A stretch of 64,000 nucleotides of DNA from Paracidobacterium acidisoli (GTDB taxonomy: Bacteria > Acidobacteriota > Terriglobia > Terriglobales > Acidobacteriaceae): positions 434,001 through 498,000 of the forward strand of contig NZ_QVQT02000004.1 in assembly GCF_003428625.2 (NCBI RefSeq), written 5' to 3'. Shown here in pieces: positions 17,479 through 25,632 of the stretch. Below the pieces are notes generated by a model, which did not search any database, was not told the origin of the DNA, and saw only the letters and a list, made by a program, of their open reading frames with translations. Numbering within the stretch: the first letter of the stretch is position 1; the number at the start of each line of letters is the position of its first letter. A program made the translations under genes and the position numbers.

Positions 17479-18693
17479 CTATGCAATTGACGAGGAGCGG
17501 GCTCCGGCAACGTGAACCAGCGCGGCGAGCAGCAGCAGTCCGGTCCCGAGAGCGCAGACGCCGGCCCAGTGAAAGTGCATCCAGGCAATGGATGAAAGCA
17601 GTGAGCCGAGCGAGCCTCCCAGAAAGTAAAACGTCATATAAACGGTGTTGATGCGGCTGCGGGCCTTCGACGAAAGACTGAAGATGCGGGTCTGGTTGGC
17701 AATCTGGGTGGCCTGCTGCCCCAGATCCAGCACGATGACGCCGAGAACCAGCCCGAGAAAATGATAGCCGAGCGTCCAGAGAATCAGAAAGCTCAGAATG
17801 AGCAGAACCAGCGAAAGTGTCACCACAGCGCGCGGCCCGCGCCGGTCAGAGAGCCGGCCGGCGACCGGCGCAATCAGTGCTCCACTGGCTCCCAGCAGGC
17901 CAAAACTGCCAGCTACGCCGGGGCCCATTCTGTAATGCGGTGTGCCAAGCAAAAAAACGAGTGTCGTCCAGAAGGCGCTGAATGCGGCAAAGGCCAGCAT
18001 GCCCAGGGCGGTCGACTGGCGCAGCAGGGGCTCAGTACGGAAGAGTGTCCACAGCGAGCGGAGCGCCTCGCGATAGGGCAGCGGATTCGGCGGGGGCAGA
18101 GCCGGAAGCCGGCGTCGCAGCAGAAAGACAAAAAGCAGGTTTACCGCGGCTGCAAGAGCGAAGACGACACGCCAGCCCCACAATGCGGCGATCCACCCGG
18201 CAGCAGAACGGGCCAGCAGCACGCCCAGCAGCAGACCGGTCATGACAGTGCCGATGGCCCGGCCTCGCTCCGATTCGTCGGCCAGTTCGGGTGAGAGAGG
18301 GATAATCACATGCGTAACCGCCGCCGTCAGCCCCAGAAGGACACTGGCAAGGCCCAGCACCCAGAGCGTTGGAGCGATTGCCGCCAACAGCGCCGACAGC
18401 GCGACCCCCGCAAACAACTGCACAATAAGGCGTCGGCGCTCAAAAAGATCGCCGAGCGGCACAAAAGAAAGAATGCCGACGGCGTAGCCGATCTGGGTAG
18501 CAACGGCGACACTGCCGCTGTGTGCGGCCGGCACATGGAAAGTGCTGCTCATCTGCAGCAGCAGCGGCTGATTGTAATAAATATTGGCGACGCTTACGCC
18601 GCAGGTAAGTCCAAGAAAAGGCAGGAGCCCGCGATGCGGGTGCTCAAATCGCGCGGGTAATTCCGGTTGAAATTCTGTGACTGGCTCAGGCAC
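17479..18693 (-). CDS. MFS transporter
   Basis: 404 aa, twelve predicted membrane segments, start GTG at 18693 as the only start that includes the whole first helix. The MFS loop motif is seen as GDLFERRRLIVQ near residue 80 and a second related loop as GRLSDRRGPRAVV near residue 270. The sequence resembles drug or small-molecule exporters of the DHA1 type; IYYNQPLLLQM near residue 40 is a feature of that group. Substrate unknown. Its stop lies 62 bp before the amidohydrolase start. Confidence 0.87.
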   Translation of the reverse strand: MPEPVTEFQPELPARFEHPHRGLLPFLGLTCGVSVANIYYNQPLLLQMSSTFHVPAAHSGSVAVATQIGYAVGILSFVPLGDLFERRRLIVQLFAGVALSALLAAIAPTLWVLGLASVLLGLTAAVTHVIIPLSPELADESERGRAIGTVMTGLLLGVLLARSAAGWIAALWGWRVVFALAAAVNLLFVFLLRRRLPALPPPNPLPYREALRSLWTLFRTEPLLRQSTALGMLAFAAFSAFWTTLVFLLGTPHYRMGPGVAGSFGLLGASGALIAPVAGRLSDRRGPRAVVTLSLVLLILSFLILWTLGYHFLGLVLGVIVLDLGQQATQIANQTRIFSLSSKARSRINTVYMTFYFLGGSLGSLLSSIAWMHFHWAGVCALGTGLLLLAALVHVAGARSSSIA

Positions 18694-18773
18694 GTCCTGT
18701 CTGGATGATACAGGGCCATGTATATGCGTCGGGTGCGTATGGGGTGTGAATATGCCTTACTGCGGCGAAAAGG

Positions 18774-19952
18774 TTACTTCACGGCGCCAAGCACCAGCTT
18801 ACCGATAGTGGCCAGTTGCATATTTGACGTACCTTCGTAAATTCTGCCGATCTTGGCGTCACGATAAAACTTCTCCACCGGATAATCCTTCACGAAGCCA
18901 TAACCGCCATAGATCTCGACGCACTGGCTGGCCACGCGTTCGGCAATCTGAGAGACGAAATATTTGGCCATGGCCGCCTCGCGCACATAATCCAGCTTTG
19001 CATCTTTCAGGCGCGCAGCGTTGTAGACCAGCAGGCGCGCAGCCTCAATGTCCGTGGCCATCTCCGCCAGAGCAAACTGCACCGCCTGAAATTCCGCGAT
19101 AGGCTTACCGAACTGTCTGCGCTCCTTCGCATACTTTGCCGCGCAGTTCCACGCGCCCTGTGCCAGACCAAGCATCTGCGCCCCAATGCCGATCCGCCCT
19201 TCGTTTAGCGTCTCAATGGCAATTTTGTATCCCTTACCCGGCTCTCCCAGGATGTTCTCCTCCGGGACCCGGCAATCCTCAAAGAGAAGCTCACAGGTGG
19301 AGGAGGCGCGGATGCCGAGCTTATCTTCCTTTTTGCCAACGGTGAAGCCGGGCGTGTCCTTTTCGACCAGAAAGGCTGTAATGCCTCTGTATCCGGCCGT
19401 GGAATCAAGCGTTGCGAAGACAATGAAGACCCCGGCCTCCTTCGCATTGGTGATCCAGAGCTTCTGTCCGTTAAGAAGAAAGAAGCCGTCGCGCCGATCC
19501 GCCCGCATCTGAAGGGCGAAGGCATCGGAGCCCGAACCGGCCTCCGACAGGGCGTAAGCGCCGATGGTATCGGCCGCCAGCCGGGGTAGATATCTGCGCT
19601 TCTGTGCCTCTGTGCCCCAGCGGAGAAAGGCATTGATGCAAAGGGTATTTTGTACGTCGACGAGGACCCCGACAGAGGCATCGACAGCAGAAATCTCCTC
19701 CACCGCCAGAATAGCTTCAAAGAAGGTCCCGCCGGCGCCGTTGTACTCTGCCGGAACCTCGATACCCATCAGTCCGAGCTCGAAAAGCTGCGGCAGCAGC
19801 GCAGCATCGAAGTGCTGCTCCTCATCCATTTGGCGAACCAGCGGGCCGATCATCGTCCGTGCAAAGTCCCGCACCGTAGAGCGAAAGAGCTGCTCGTCTT
19901 CGTTGAGAAGAGTGAGTGGAGCGGCTGGGGCGGACAGAGCGTCAGTGCTCAT
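18774..19952 (-). CDS. Acyl-CoA dehydrogenase
   Basis: FAD enzyme that introduces the alpha-beta double bond in acyl-CoA, 392 aa, cytoplasmic. Typical blocks: GLMGIEVPAEYNGAG near residue 56, YALSEAGSGSDAFALQ around 140, LWITNAKEAG, and RIYEGTSNMQ at the end, where Glu373 matches the catalytic base position of short-chain acyl-CoA dehydrogenases. KYAKERRQFGKPIAEFQAVQF is a conserved FAD-contact segment. The ATG at 19952 has a GAGG 8 nt upstream. It stands without other beta-oxidation genes nearby, so the chain length is not shown by context; similarity in length and motifs is closest to the butyryl-CoA dehydrogenase type. Confidence 0.92.
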   Translation of the reverse strand: MSTDALSAPAAPLTLLNEDEQLFRSTVRDFARTMIGPLVRQMDEEQHFDAALLPQLFELGLMGIEVPAEYNGAGGTFFEAILAVEEISAVDASVGVLVDVQNTLCINAFLRWGTEAQKRRYLPRLAADTIGAYALSEAGSGSDAFALQMRADRRDGFFLLNGQKLWITNAKEAGVFIVFATLDSTAGYRGITAFLVEKDTPGFTVGKKEDKLGIRASSTCELLFEDCRVPEENILGEPGKGYKIAIETLNEGRIGIGAQMLGLAQGAWNCAAKYAKERRQFGKPIAEFQAVQFALAEMATDIEAARLLVYNAARLKDAKLDYVREAAMAKYFVSQIAERVASQCVEIYGGYGFVKDYPVEKFYRDAKIGRIYEGTSNMQLATIGKLVLGAVK

Positions 19953-20039
19953 CGGAAAACCTCGAATTTTAAAAGCAGTCAGGGACGGAAAACCGACGAG
20001 TGTAGCATTTTGCGTCGATGTGGCACACGCGCGACTGCG

Positions 20040-20999
20040 TCAGCTGGCGATGGATTTTGTCCTGGGACGCCGCCATACGATCGCCAGCCGCTCTCGATCG
20101 AGAATCTTGCGAGCCTGGCAGCGTGCATGGTTGGCCCAGGGACCAATGGGATCGTAGCGAAGATAGGCCATCCAGTGGCGCAGAGCGCGCCGGCGCTCAT
20201 TCGAGCGTTCACAGGCAAGCGCCAGGTTGTAATGCGCGTCTGCATAACCGGGAACCAGCCGGATCGCAGTCTGATAAGCAGCAATGGCCTCCGGCAGCCG
20301 CTGCAGTTCATCGAGCACATTACCCAGGTCGAAAAACGCCAGTGCATAGCCTGGATCGGCAAGCGTCGCGGAGCGATACAGCTCTTCGGCGCGCAGAAAC
20401 TTTCTCTGGTTATAAAGGATCGTGCCGAGGTTGATAGCGGCCGGTGCATGGTCCGGCTGCAGGGCAAGAATCTCTTCGTAGAGCGTGGTCGCTTCGGTCA
20501 GCCTGCCGCTCTCTTCCTCGTGTACGGCATCCAGAAAGAGGGTGGCAATATGATTTTCGTGCTGCACATGGGAGTGTGGGTTCGGCTCTACCTGAGCCAG
20601 TTGGTGTGGCCTCTCCCCGGCATCGAAATCGAAGACATATTGTTGTGCGATGGGCTCCATGGCATGGCCCAGATACCGGAAGACGACCCGCGAGCCACTG
20701 CGCATGGTGCCCGCCTCCAGCAACGGGTTATCCATGCCGGAGACAGCCCGCATAGCGCGTACGCCGGCACGAATGCTGGATGTGGAAAGTCGCATCGCGC
20801 ACAACTGGCGCAGCGTGCGCAGCTGCACAAGATCCTGAAAACTGTATTCTTCGGAAGCGGAAATAAGTCCCTGGCGTTCCCACGCCCGGAGCTGCGGCGC
20901 GCGAATACGCAGTATGCGAAGCACATCCTGACGACTGTATCGTGTCACAGACCGGATCGACACCCCTCGCCTGAGCCGATTATGCAGGGTTGCGTTCAC
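20040..20999 (-). CDS. MerR-type DNA-binding domain fused to TPR repeats
   Basis: 319 aa. Residues about 18-85 form a MerR-like winged helix (YSRQDVLRILRIRAPQLRAW, then ERQGLISASEEYSFQDLVQL). A middle segment follows, then from about residue 155 tetratricopeptide repeats (AAINLGTILYNQRKFLRAEE, AFFDLGNVLDELQRLPEAI, AHYNLALACERSNERRRAL). The start GTG at 20999 keeps the whole HTH; a GTG 36 bp further in is also possible. The build suggests a regulator that senses a protein partner through the TPR part rather than a small ligand. It lies between the acyl-CoA dehydrogenase and tRNA-Thr; its target is not evident. Confidence 0.82.
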   Translation of the reverse strand: MNATLHNRLRRGVSIRSVTRYSRQDVLRILRIRAPQLRAWERQGLISASEEYSFQDLVQLRTLRQLCAMRLSTSSIRAGVRAMRAVSGMDNPLLEAGTMRSGSRVVFRYLGHAMEPIAQQYVFDFDAGERPHQLAQVEPNPHSHVQHENHIATLFLDAVHEEESGRLTEATTLYEEILALQPDHAPAAINLGTILYNQRKFLRAEELYRSATLADPGYALAFFDLGNVLDELQRLPEAIAAYQTAIRLVPGYADAHYNLALACERSNERRRALRHWMAYLRYDPIGPWANHARCQARKILDRERLAIVWRRPRTKSIAS

Positions 21000-21176
21000 A
21001 GGAACAAGAAGGGCGCAAGAGAAATCAGTGGATAAGGGGGTACCAAACTTTATACGGCCCGAAATGCGGAGCCCGGAGCTCAGAAGCTGTCGGCCGCGAA
21101 GCGGCTTTGTGGAATGGGAAAAAGCATCTGAGCAGGGGTGGCAGCGAGGACACGAGAGCCTGAAAGGCCAGTTCCC

Positions 21177-21252
21177 TGGAGCCGACGATCGGACTTGAAC
21201 CGATGACCTGCTGATTACGAATCAGCTGCTCTACCAACTGAGCTACGTCGGC
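21177..21252 (-). tRNA. tRNA-Thr (anticodon CGT)
   Basis: Full cloverleaf on the minus strand: acceptor GCCGACG pairing with CGTCGGC, D-arm with AGTTGGT, anticodon stem GCTGA/TCAGC with loop TTCGTAA giving anticodon CGT (reads ACG), T-arm with GTTCAAGTC. Discriminator T and the CCA end are encoded (21177-21179). 76 nt with CCA. Confidence 0.97.
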
Positions 21253-21391
21253 CCTGCGCTCTGTCGATTCTATCGTTCACGACGCAGTGCGTAAAGCGAA
21301 CGCTGTCTTCTCAGGCAGCCCGCGATAGGCACAATGCAAAACGGACGGAAAACAGCAGGAATCAGAACGGCGAATCAGCGTGATAAGCCGA

Positions 21392-21421
21392 AAAAGCCGC
21401 CCGGCAACAGGGCGGCTTTTT
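21392..21421 (-). terminator. Rho-independent terminator, bidirectional form
   Basis: GCCGCCC (21396-21402) pairs perfectly with GGGCGGC (21410-21416) across a 7-nt loop, flanked by A5 on the left and T5 on the right, so it can act on both strands. It lies 272 bp beyond the stop of the DUF6599-like gene and before tRNA-Thr, and most likely ends the minus-strand DUF6599 transcript. The rest of the 21253-21692 interval holds no gene; a further 8-bp inverted repeat (GAAATCTG/CAGATTTC, 21653-21671) lies close behind the stop codon. Confidence 0.8.
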
Positions 21422-21692
21422 CGTTTAGGGAGAATAGTTCCAACGGAGGCAAAGCCATCAGAACTTTCTGGCGAAATAGTATGGGCGGGGGGGAAGGGTG
21501 TCAAGGCAAAATCCACCCCCTGTGCAACCCACTGCAAATAAAAAGGTTATGGGGACGAATCGGGAAAGACTTAAAAGTATCTCGTCCAATTATTTTCGCT
21601 TTTTATTCCCGGTAACCATTGGCGACGTTGTTTAATTTGTTGATTTTAAGCAGAAATCTGCACCAGATTTCGGGCATCTTGGCCAAACGTCT

Positions 21693-22823
21693 CTAATCCG
21701 GCCTCGCGCTTCCAGCCGGCGCGGATGCATCCTCGTTCAGCTTCAGGCTGATGAACTGCTCATCGTTCAGTGTCGATGCCGGTTTGCCTCGCAGTACACG
21801 AATCATGGCTCGGCCTCCGCCGAAGAAAATGCCGAGAAAGATGGCTGCAGCCCCAAGGACGACTGTAAGTGTGGCAATGCCTGTCAAAAGCTTAGCGGTT
21901 TTGGCAGCTTCACTTACATAGCTGCCGGTGCGGTTGACGGTGAGATAATCGGCGAATTTCACCTGCTCCAGCAGATGGCGTGCCTCATCCTGAGTGAAAT
22001 CACCGCTGGTGATCGAGACAAGTGGGCCACTCCGCTTTTCCTGCAGGGCAACAGATCCTCCGCGAACGCCACCGTGCTTCAGCAGGGTACCTATGGTTCG
22101 CGCCTGCTCAGCCGCAATCTGCGGCGTGGGGTACATAAGTAGCGTCAGTGTGCCCTTACCGTCACGCGATGCATACTGAGCGGTTACTGCTTCTGCATCA
22201 GCAGCAAAGCCGACTGCATTAGCTGGCAGAGCTCCCCCGCCGTGTGCATAGGCGACAGGACCGATGGCATAGCGAACGCTGCTCGCATCGAGCGCCGTGG
22301 CAGGCAGGTAGTGTGGCAGAGAAGGAGCGACACCGGCTGACCCGAATGGCTGGCGGATACCCGCCGCCAGTGCCTGCAGAGCCGCCCGGTCCGGAGCATC
22401 ACCCGCGCTGAAGGCCGCATCGATGACCGTAGCTCCCGTCCAGAAGACAAAATGACCGCCACCTTCAGCCCCGCCCTTGCCCAGGCTGATCGATTTCATC
22501 CGAGACTGGCGATAGAAGGTAAAGGCGCCATAGGCCCCCGTCGCATCATCGAAGCGCCAGGCGCGCAGCAGGAGTTTTTCCGGACCGTGGGTGTAACTGG
22601 CAGTGCTCGAATCCTTAAGTCCGTATTCCTGGAGCACATCGGCGTTTGCTCCATCGGAGATCGTCTGCGCCGGAGCGCTCTGCGACCAGCCCGCAAAACG
22701 TGCGGGCAGAATGGCCGTGCCGGTAGCTGCCAGCGCCGCGGCGCACACCGAGACCATTCCGGCAAAACACACCGAGACCATTCCAGCAAAAACTGTAATC
22801 GTGCGAAGCAAACGGGATGACAT
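21693..22823 (-). CDS. DUF6599-like exported protein
   Basis: 376 aa from the ATG at 22823 (a TTG at 22847 is less likely). It begins with a hydrophobic export signal, and the mature part has segments resembling the DUF6599 family found mainly in Acidobacteriota: LLLRAWRFDDATGAYGAFTFYR and VTAQYASRDGKGTLTLLMYPTPQIA. Near residues 310-335 is one transmembrane helix (LLTGIATLTVVLGAAAIFLG) and then a short charged C-terminal tail, so it is probably held in the inner membrane with the domain outside. Its function is unknown. The signal region carries a fresh-looking tandem 24-bp duplication that repeats FAGMVSVC. It lies 123 bp after the amidase gene on the same strand. Confidence 0.7.
   Translation of the reverse strand: MSSRLLRTITVFAGMVSVCFAGMVSVCAAALAATGTAILPARFAGWSQSAPAQTISDGANADVLQEYGLKDSSTASYTHGPEKLLLRAWRFDDATGAYGAFTFYRQSRMKSISLGKGGAEGGGHFVFWTGATVIDAAFSAGDAPDRAALQALAAGIRQPFGSAGVAPSLPHYLPATALDASSVRYAIGPVAYAHGGGALPANAVGFAADAEAVTAQYASRDGKGTLTLLMYPTPQIAAEQARTIGTLLKHGGVRGGSVALQEKRSGPLVSITSGDFTQDEARHLLEQVKFADYLTVNRTGSYVSEAAKTAKLLTGIATLTVVLGAAAIFLGIFFGGGRAMIRVLRGKPASTLNDEQFISLKLNEDASAPAGSARPD
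22744..22791. repeat. 24-bp tandem duplication inside a signal peptide
   Basis: Two adjacent 24-bp copies (22744-22767 and 22768-22791) differ at one base. The period is eight codons, so the frame is kept and the peptide FAGMVSVC is doubled within the hydrophobic core. Confidence 0.9.
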
Positions 22824-22946
22824 CACAACCTGATGTGAGAGTACCAAAGAGCGTGCTTCACTGCCGTCGTCGCATCGACCGGATCGAACCCCGGAGTCAT
22901 ATCCGGCGTGGAAATGTCTGCCGGCAGGGAACGCAGGCTCTGAGCT

Positions 22947-25511
22947 CTAATTGCTGTCGCCGTGCGCCGTATTCTCCGCAATACGCACTCCGTTCAGGCT
23001 GCCGACGTACTTTGACACACCGCGATAGAGCGATTCGGCGATGCGTTCGCGGTAGGTGGACTCACGCAGCTCCTGTGCATCGTCCGGATTGGTGAGGAAC
23101 GATATCTCGGCCAGAATCGACGGCATATTGGCTCCGATAAGCACGACGAAGGGCGCTTTTTTCACGCCGCGATCTTTCAGCCCAGGGTTGCCGCGCTCAA
23201 GACCGGTATAAAGGCTGTCTTCCACGTCGGAGGCGAATTCGCGCGATTCGTTGATCTTATCCTGCAGCGCAATCTTTTTCACCAGATCAGAGAGCTGATG
23301 AATCGACTCGTCGGAGACGGCGTTTTCCCGCGCGGCTACCTCGAGAGCATCGGCCGAAGTGGTGAAGTTCAGATAATACGTCTCAACGCCGCGTGCGCTC
23401 GCATCCGGGCTGGAATTGGCATGAATGGAGATAAACAGATCGGCCTGTGCCTTATTGGCGATCGCCGTGCGGGTTTCGAGAGGAATAAAGGTGTCGTCGT
23501 CGCGGGTGTAGATAACATCGGCGCCAAGACGTTGTTTCAGCAGCTTGCCAAGGCGCAGCGCCACGTCGAGCACGACGTCTTTTTCTTCAATGCCGCCAGG
23601 TCCAAGTGTGCCTGAATCATGACCGCCGTGGCCGGCGTCGATGACGATGCGATTGATCTTCAGACCGAGGGCGCGCATCATCGAACGCTGTCCGTTCGGT
23701 AGCGGCTCAGGCCAGGAACCGGAGGCACGGACGCCTGTCGCTCCGGCATCGACCGGAGGCGCGCTGTCGTCGCCGGTGGTCGTGCTGTTTCCGGCGGTGC
23801 GGCGGGTGGCCCGCGACGGTATCGAAGGCGAAGTATTCCGGGCCTCGGTGCTGACGGCGGAGCCATCGCTCTGCGTCTCGCGCTGTGTTCCTGAAACGGA
23901 GGCAACCACGGGAGCTCGCGTGGGGTGCCGCGTTGCTTTGACCGTATCAGGCTGCCGGCTGAGAGAGGCGACGTCTGCCAGGGAAGACGAGTCGTCATCA
24001 TCGTCGACGACAACCGTAGGAGATGGCTTTACCGGCCGTCCGGTGTGCTGGATGGAGGCCGTCGTAGTGCGCTGAGCGGCGTGCGGTACTGTCGCCACCG
24101 GAGGACGAGTCGTTTGCGCCGTTTCGCGGGTGTCAGTTGAGGCCGGCCCGATGCCGAGCGTCGATGAGCCGCCTGCGGAGGGTGTGGATACCGCCGGTGC
24201 ACGCACTGCCGTCCGCGGCGTCGTATTGGATGCCATCTGGCCAGGCGGAACGACCGGTGGGCGGTTATGCTGCGCTCCGCCATGCACATCGATAATCAGC
24301 CGTGGAGGATTCGGCAGAAAGAAGGCCGAATATTCGCTGACGCTGTTCACGTCGAGCACGATGCGCGCTATCTCATTGGAGAACTGTGCCGCCCGGATAC
24401 GGGTCAGAAATCCGTCATCCGTCACCTGGACCGATTTGCCCGTCAGCTCCGGCGAAAGGCGCACGCCATACAGATCGAAGAAGATGCGGTCCGGATTGGG
24501 CACCCGTGCAGCCTCGTATCGCACCTCATCCTGCAGATCGATGGCAACGCGTGTATATCCGGGTGTGGACCAGTAGCGAATCCCGGTCACCAGCGGCGCC
24601 AGCCCCTTGCGCCGTGGCGGAGGCGGCGCATTCAGCTCGGCTTCGCTCATGTGAGCCGGCTCCTCATACGGAGATGCGGGCGCAGTTGGCGTAGGTGTTG
24701 CAGGAATATCGCTTTCCTGAAGACTGTTTCGCTGTGGCTGAAGGCTGCTCTGTTGCGCAGGTGCCGTACTCTGCCGCGTGGGTGCCGCTGCATGCGCGGT
24801 TTCCGGGGTGCGCGCGGGCGGAGCCGCATTCTGCTGTGAACCAATCGCCGCCGTCAGTACGGTATTGTGCCGCGAGCGGGTTGCGGGCACTCCACCTGCC
24901 GCTTCAGCGGGCACTGCTTGATGGTCAGCCGGTCGGCGAGCATTGCGCCCGCTCCGTGCCGACACCTCTCCCCGGCGAATATTCTTCAGTCCAACGCGGG
25001 CCTCATCGGCCAGAGGGCTGCGAGGGTAGAGGCGGAGGAACAGCTGATACGCCGTCTTCGCCTGTGCCGGATCATTGAGATCGCTCTGGTAGATCTCGCC
25101 CTCGGTGAGTAGCGCGCTGAAGCGGAAACGGCTGCCGGGGTACTGGTTGCGGAGAAATTCATATTGCGCGATGGAGTTATGGAGCGCCTTATCGTCCTGA
25201 AAGAGCCGTCCCTCTTCGGCAAGCAGATCGGCGACGGCAATGATGGATGCATCGGCCCTCGGCGAGCCCGGATCGTTGTGATAGATAGCGCGATAGGCGT
25301 CCATCACGCGGTCATACTCGCTGCGTGTGCGCTGCTGTTCGGGACGGCCTTCGAGGGCCTCGCGCAGACGCTGCGCGTGTTCGAAGGAAACCGGCTGCGC
25401 CGCTCCCCGCCGGTAGACGGGAACGCGACTGCCCGACGCTCCCGGCAGGCAAAGGCAGCCCGCGAGAACAAACAGACTGACGCGGCCCGCGGGAAAGAGG
25501 AGAGACGGCAT
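22947..25511 (-). CDS. N-acetylmuramoyl-L-alanine amidase, AMIN + Amidase_3
   Basis: Cleaves the amide between muramic acid and the stem peptide in the periplasm; AmiC-like enzymes act in daughter-cell separation. 854 aa from the ATG at 25511, which starts a signal peptide (MPSLLFPAGRVSLFVLAGCL). Order: signal; helical TPR/outer-membrane-lipoprotein-like repeats (residues about 35-180); a long low-complexity linker; AMIN domain about 300-405 (ITGIRYWSTPGYTRVAIDL to RLIIDVHG); a second Ser/Thr/Pro-rich linker; Amidase_3 about 625-840. Zinc and catalytic motifs: IDAGHGGHDSG, GGIEEKD, FISIHANS and ILAEISFLTN. The N-terminal repeat part is unusual for AmiC proteins and may bind a divisome partner. 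Confidence 0.92.
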   Translation of the reverse strand: MPSLLFPAGRVSLFVLAGCLCLPGASGSRVPVYRRGAAQPVSFEHAQRLREALEGRPEQQRTRSEYDRVMDAYRAIYHNDPGSPRADASIIAVADLLAEEGRLFQDDKALHNSIAQYEFLRNQYPGSRFRFSALLTEGEIYQSDLNDPAQAKTAYQLFLRLYPRSPLADEARVGLKNIRRGEVSARSGRNARRPADHQAVPAEAAGGVPATRSRHNTVLTAAIGSQQNAAPPARTPETAHAAAPTRQSTAPAQQSSLQPQRNSLQESDIPATPTPTAPASPYEEPAHMSEAELNAPPPPRRKGLAPLVTGIRYWSTPGYTRVAIDLQDEVRYEAARVPNPDRIFFDLYGVRLSPELTGKSVQVTDDGFLTRIRAAQFSNEIARIVLDVNSVSEYSAFFLPNPPRLIIDVHGGAQHNRPPVVPPGQMASNTTPRTAVRAPAVSTPSAGGSSTLGIGPASTDTRETAQTTRPPVATVPHAAQRTTTASIQHTGRPVKPSPTVVVDDDDDSSSLADVASLSRQPDTVKATRHPTRAPVVASVSGTQRETQSDGSAVSTEARNTSPSIPSRATRRTAGNSTTTGDDSAPPVDAGATGVRASGSWPEPLPNGQRSMMRALGLKINRIVIDAGHGGHDSGTLGPGGIEEKDVVLDVALRLGKLLKQRLGADVIYTRDDDTFIPLETRTAIANKAQADLFISIHANSSPDASARGVETYYLNFTTSADALEVAARENAVSDESIHQLSDLVKKIALQDKINESREFASDVEDSLYTGLERGNPGLKDRGVKKAPFVVLIGANMPSILAEISFLTNPDDAQELRESTYRERIAESLYRGVSKYVGSLNGVRIAENTAHGDSN

Positions 25512-25632
25512 AGGATCTCGTGGACACCTTAGATTATAGGTGTCGCACATTCACCGGCGGCACGCGCCGGTAATGAAGGGAACCCAGGTGAGAACGCCGG
25601 GTTGCGATCGATCGACACACTTCGGCGAGTGA

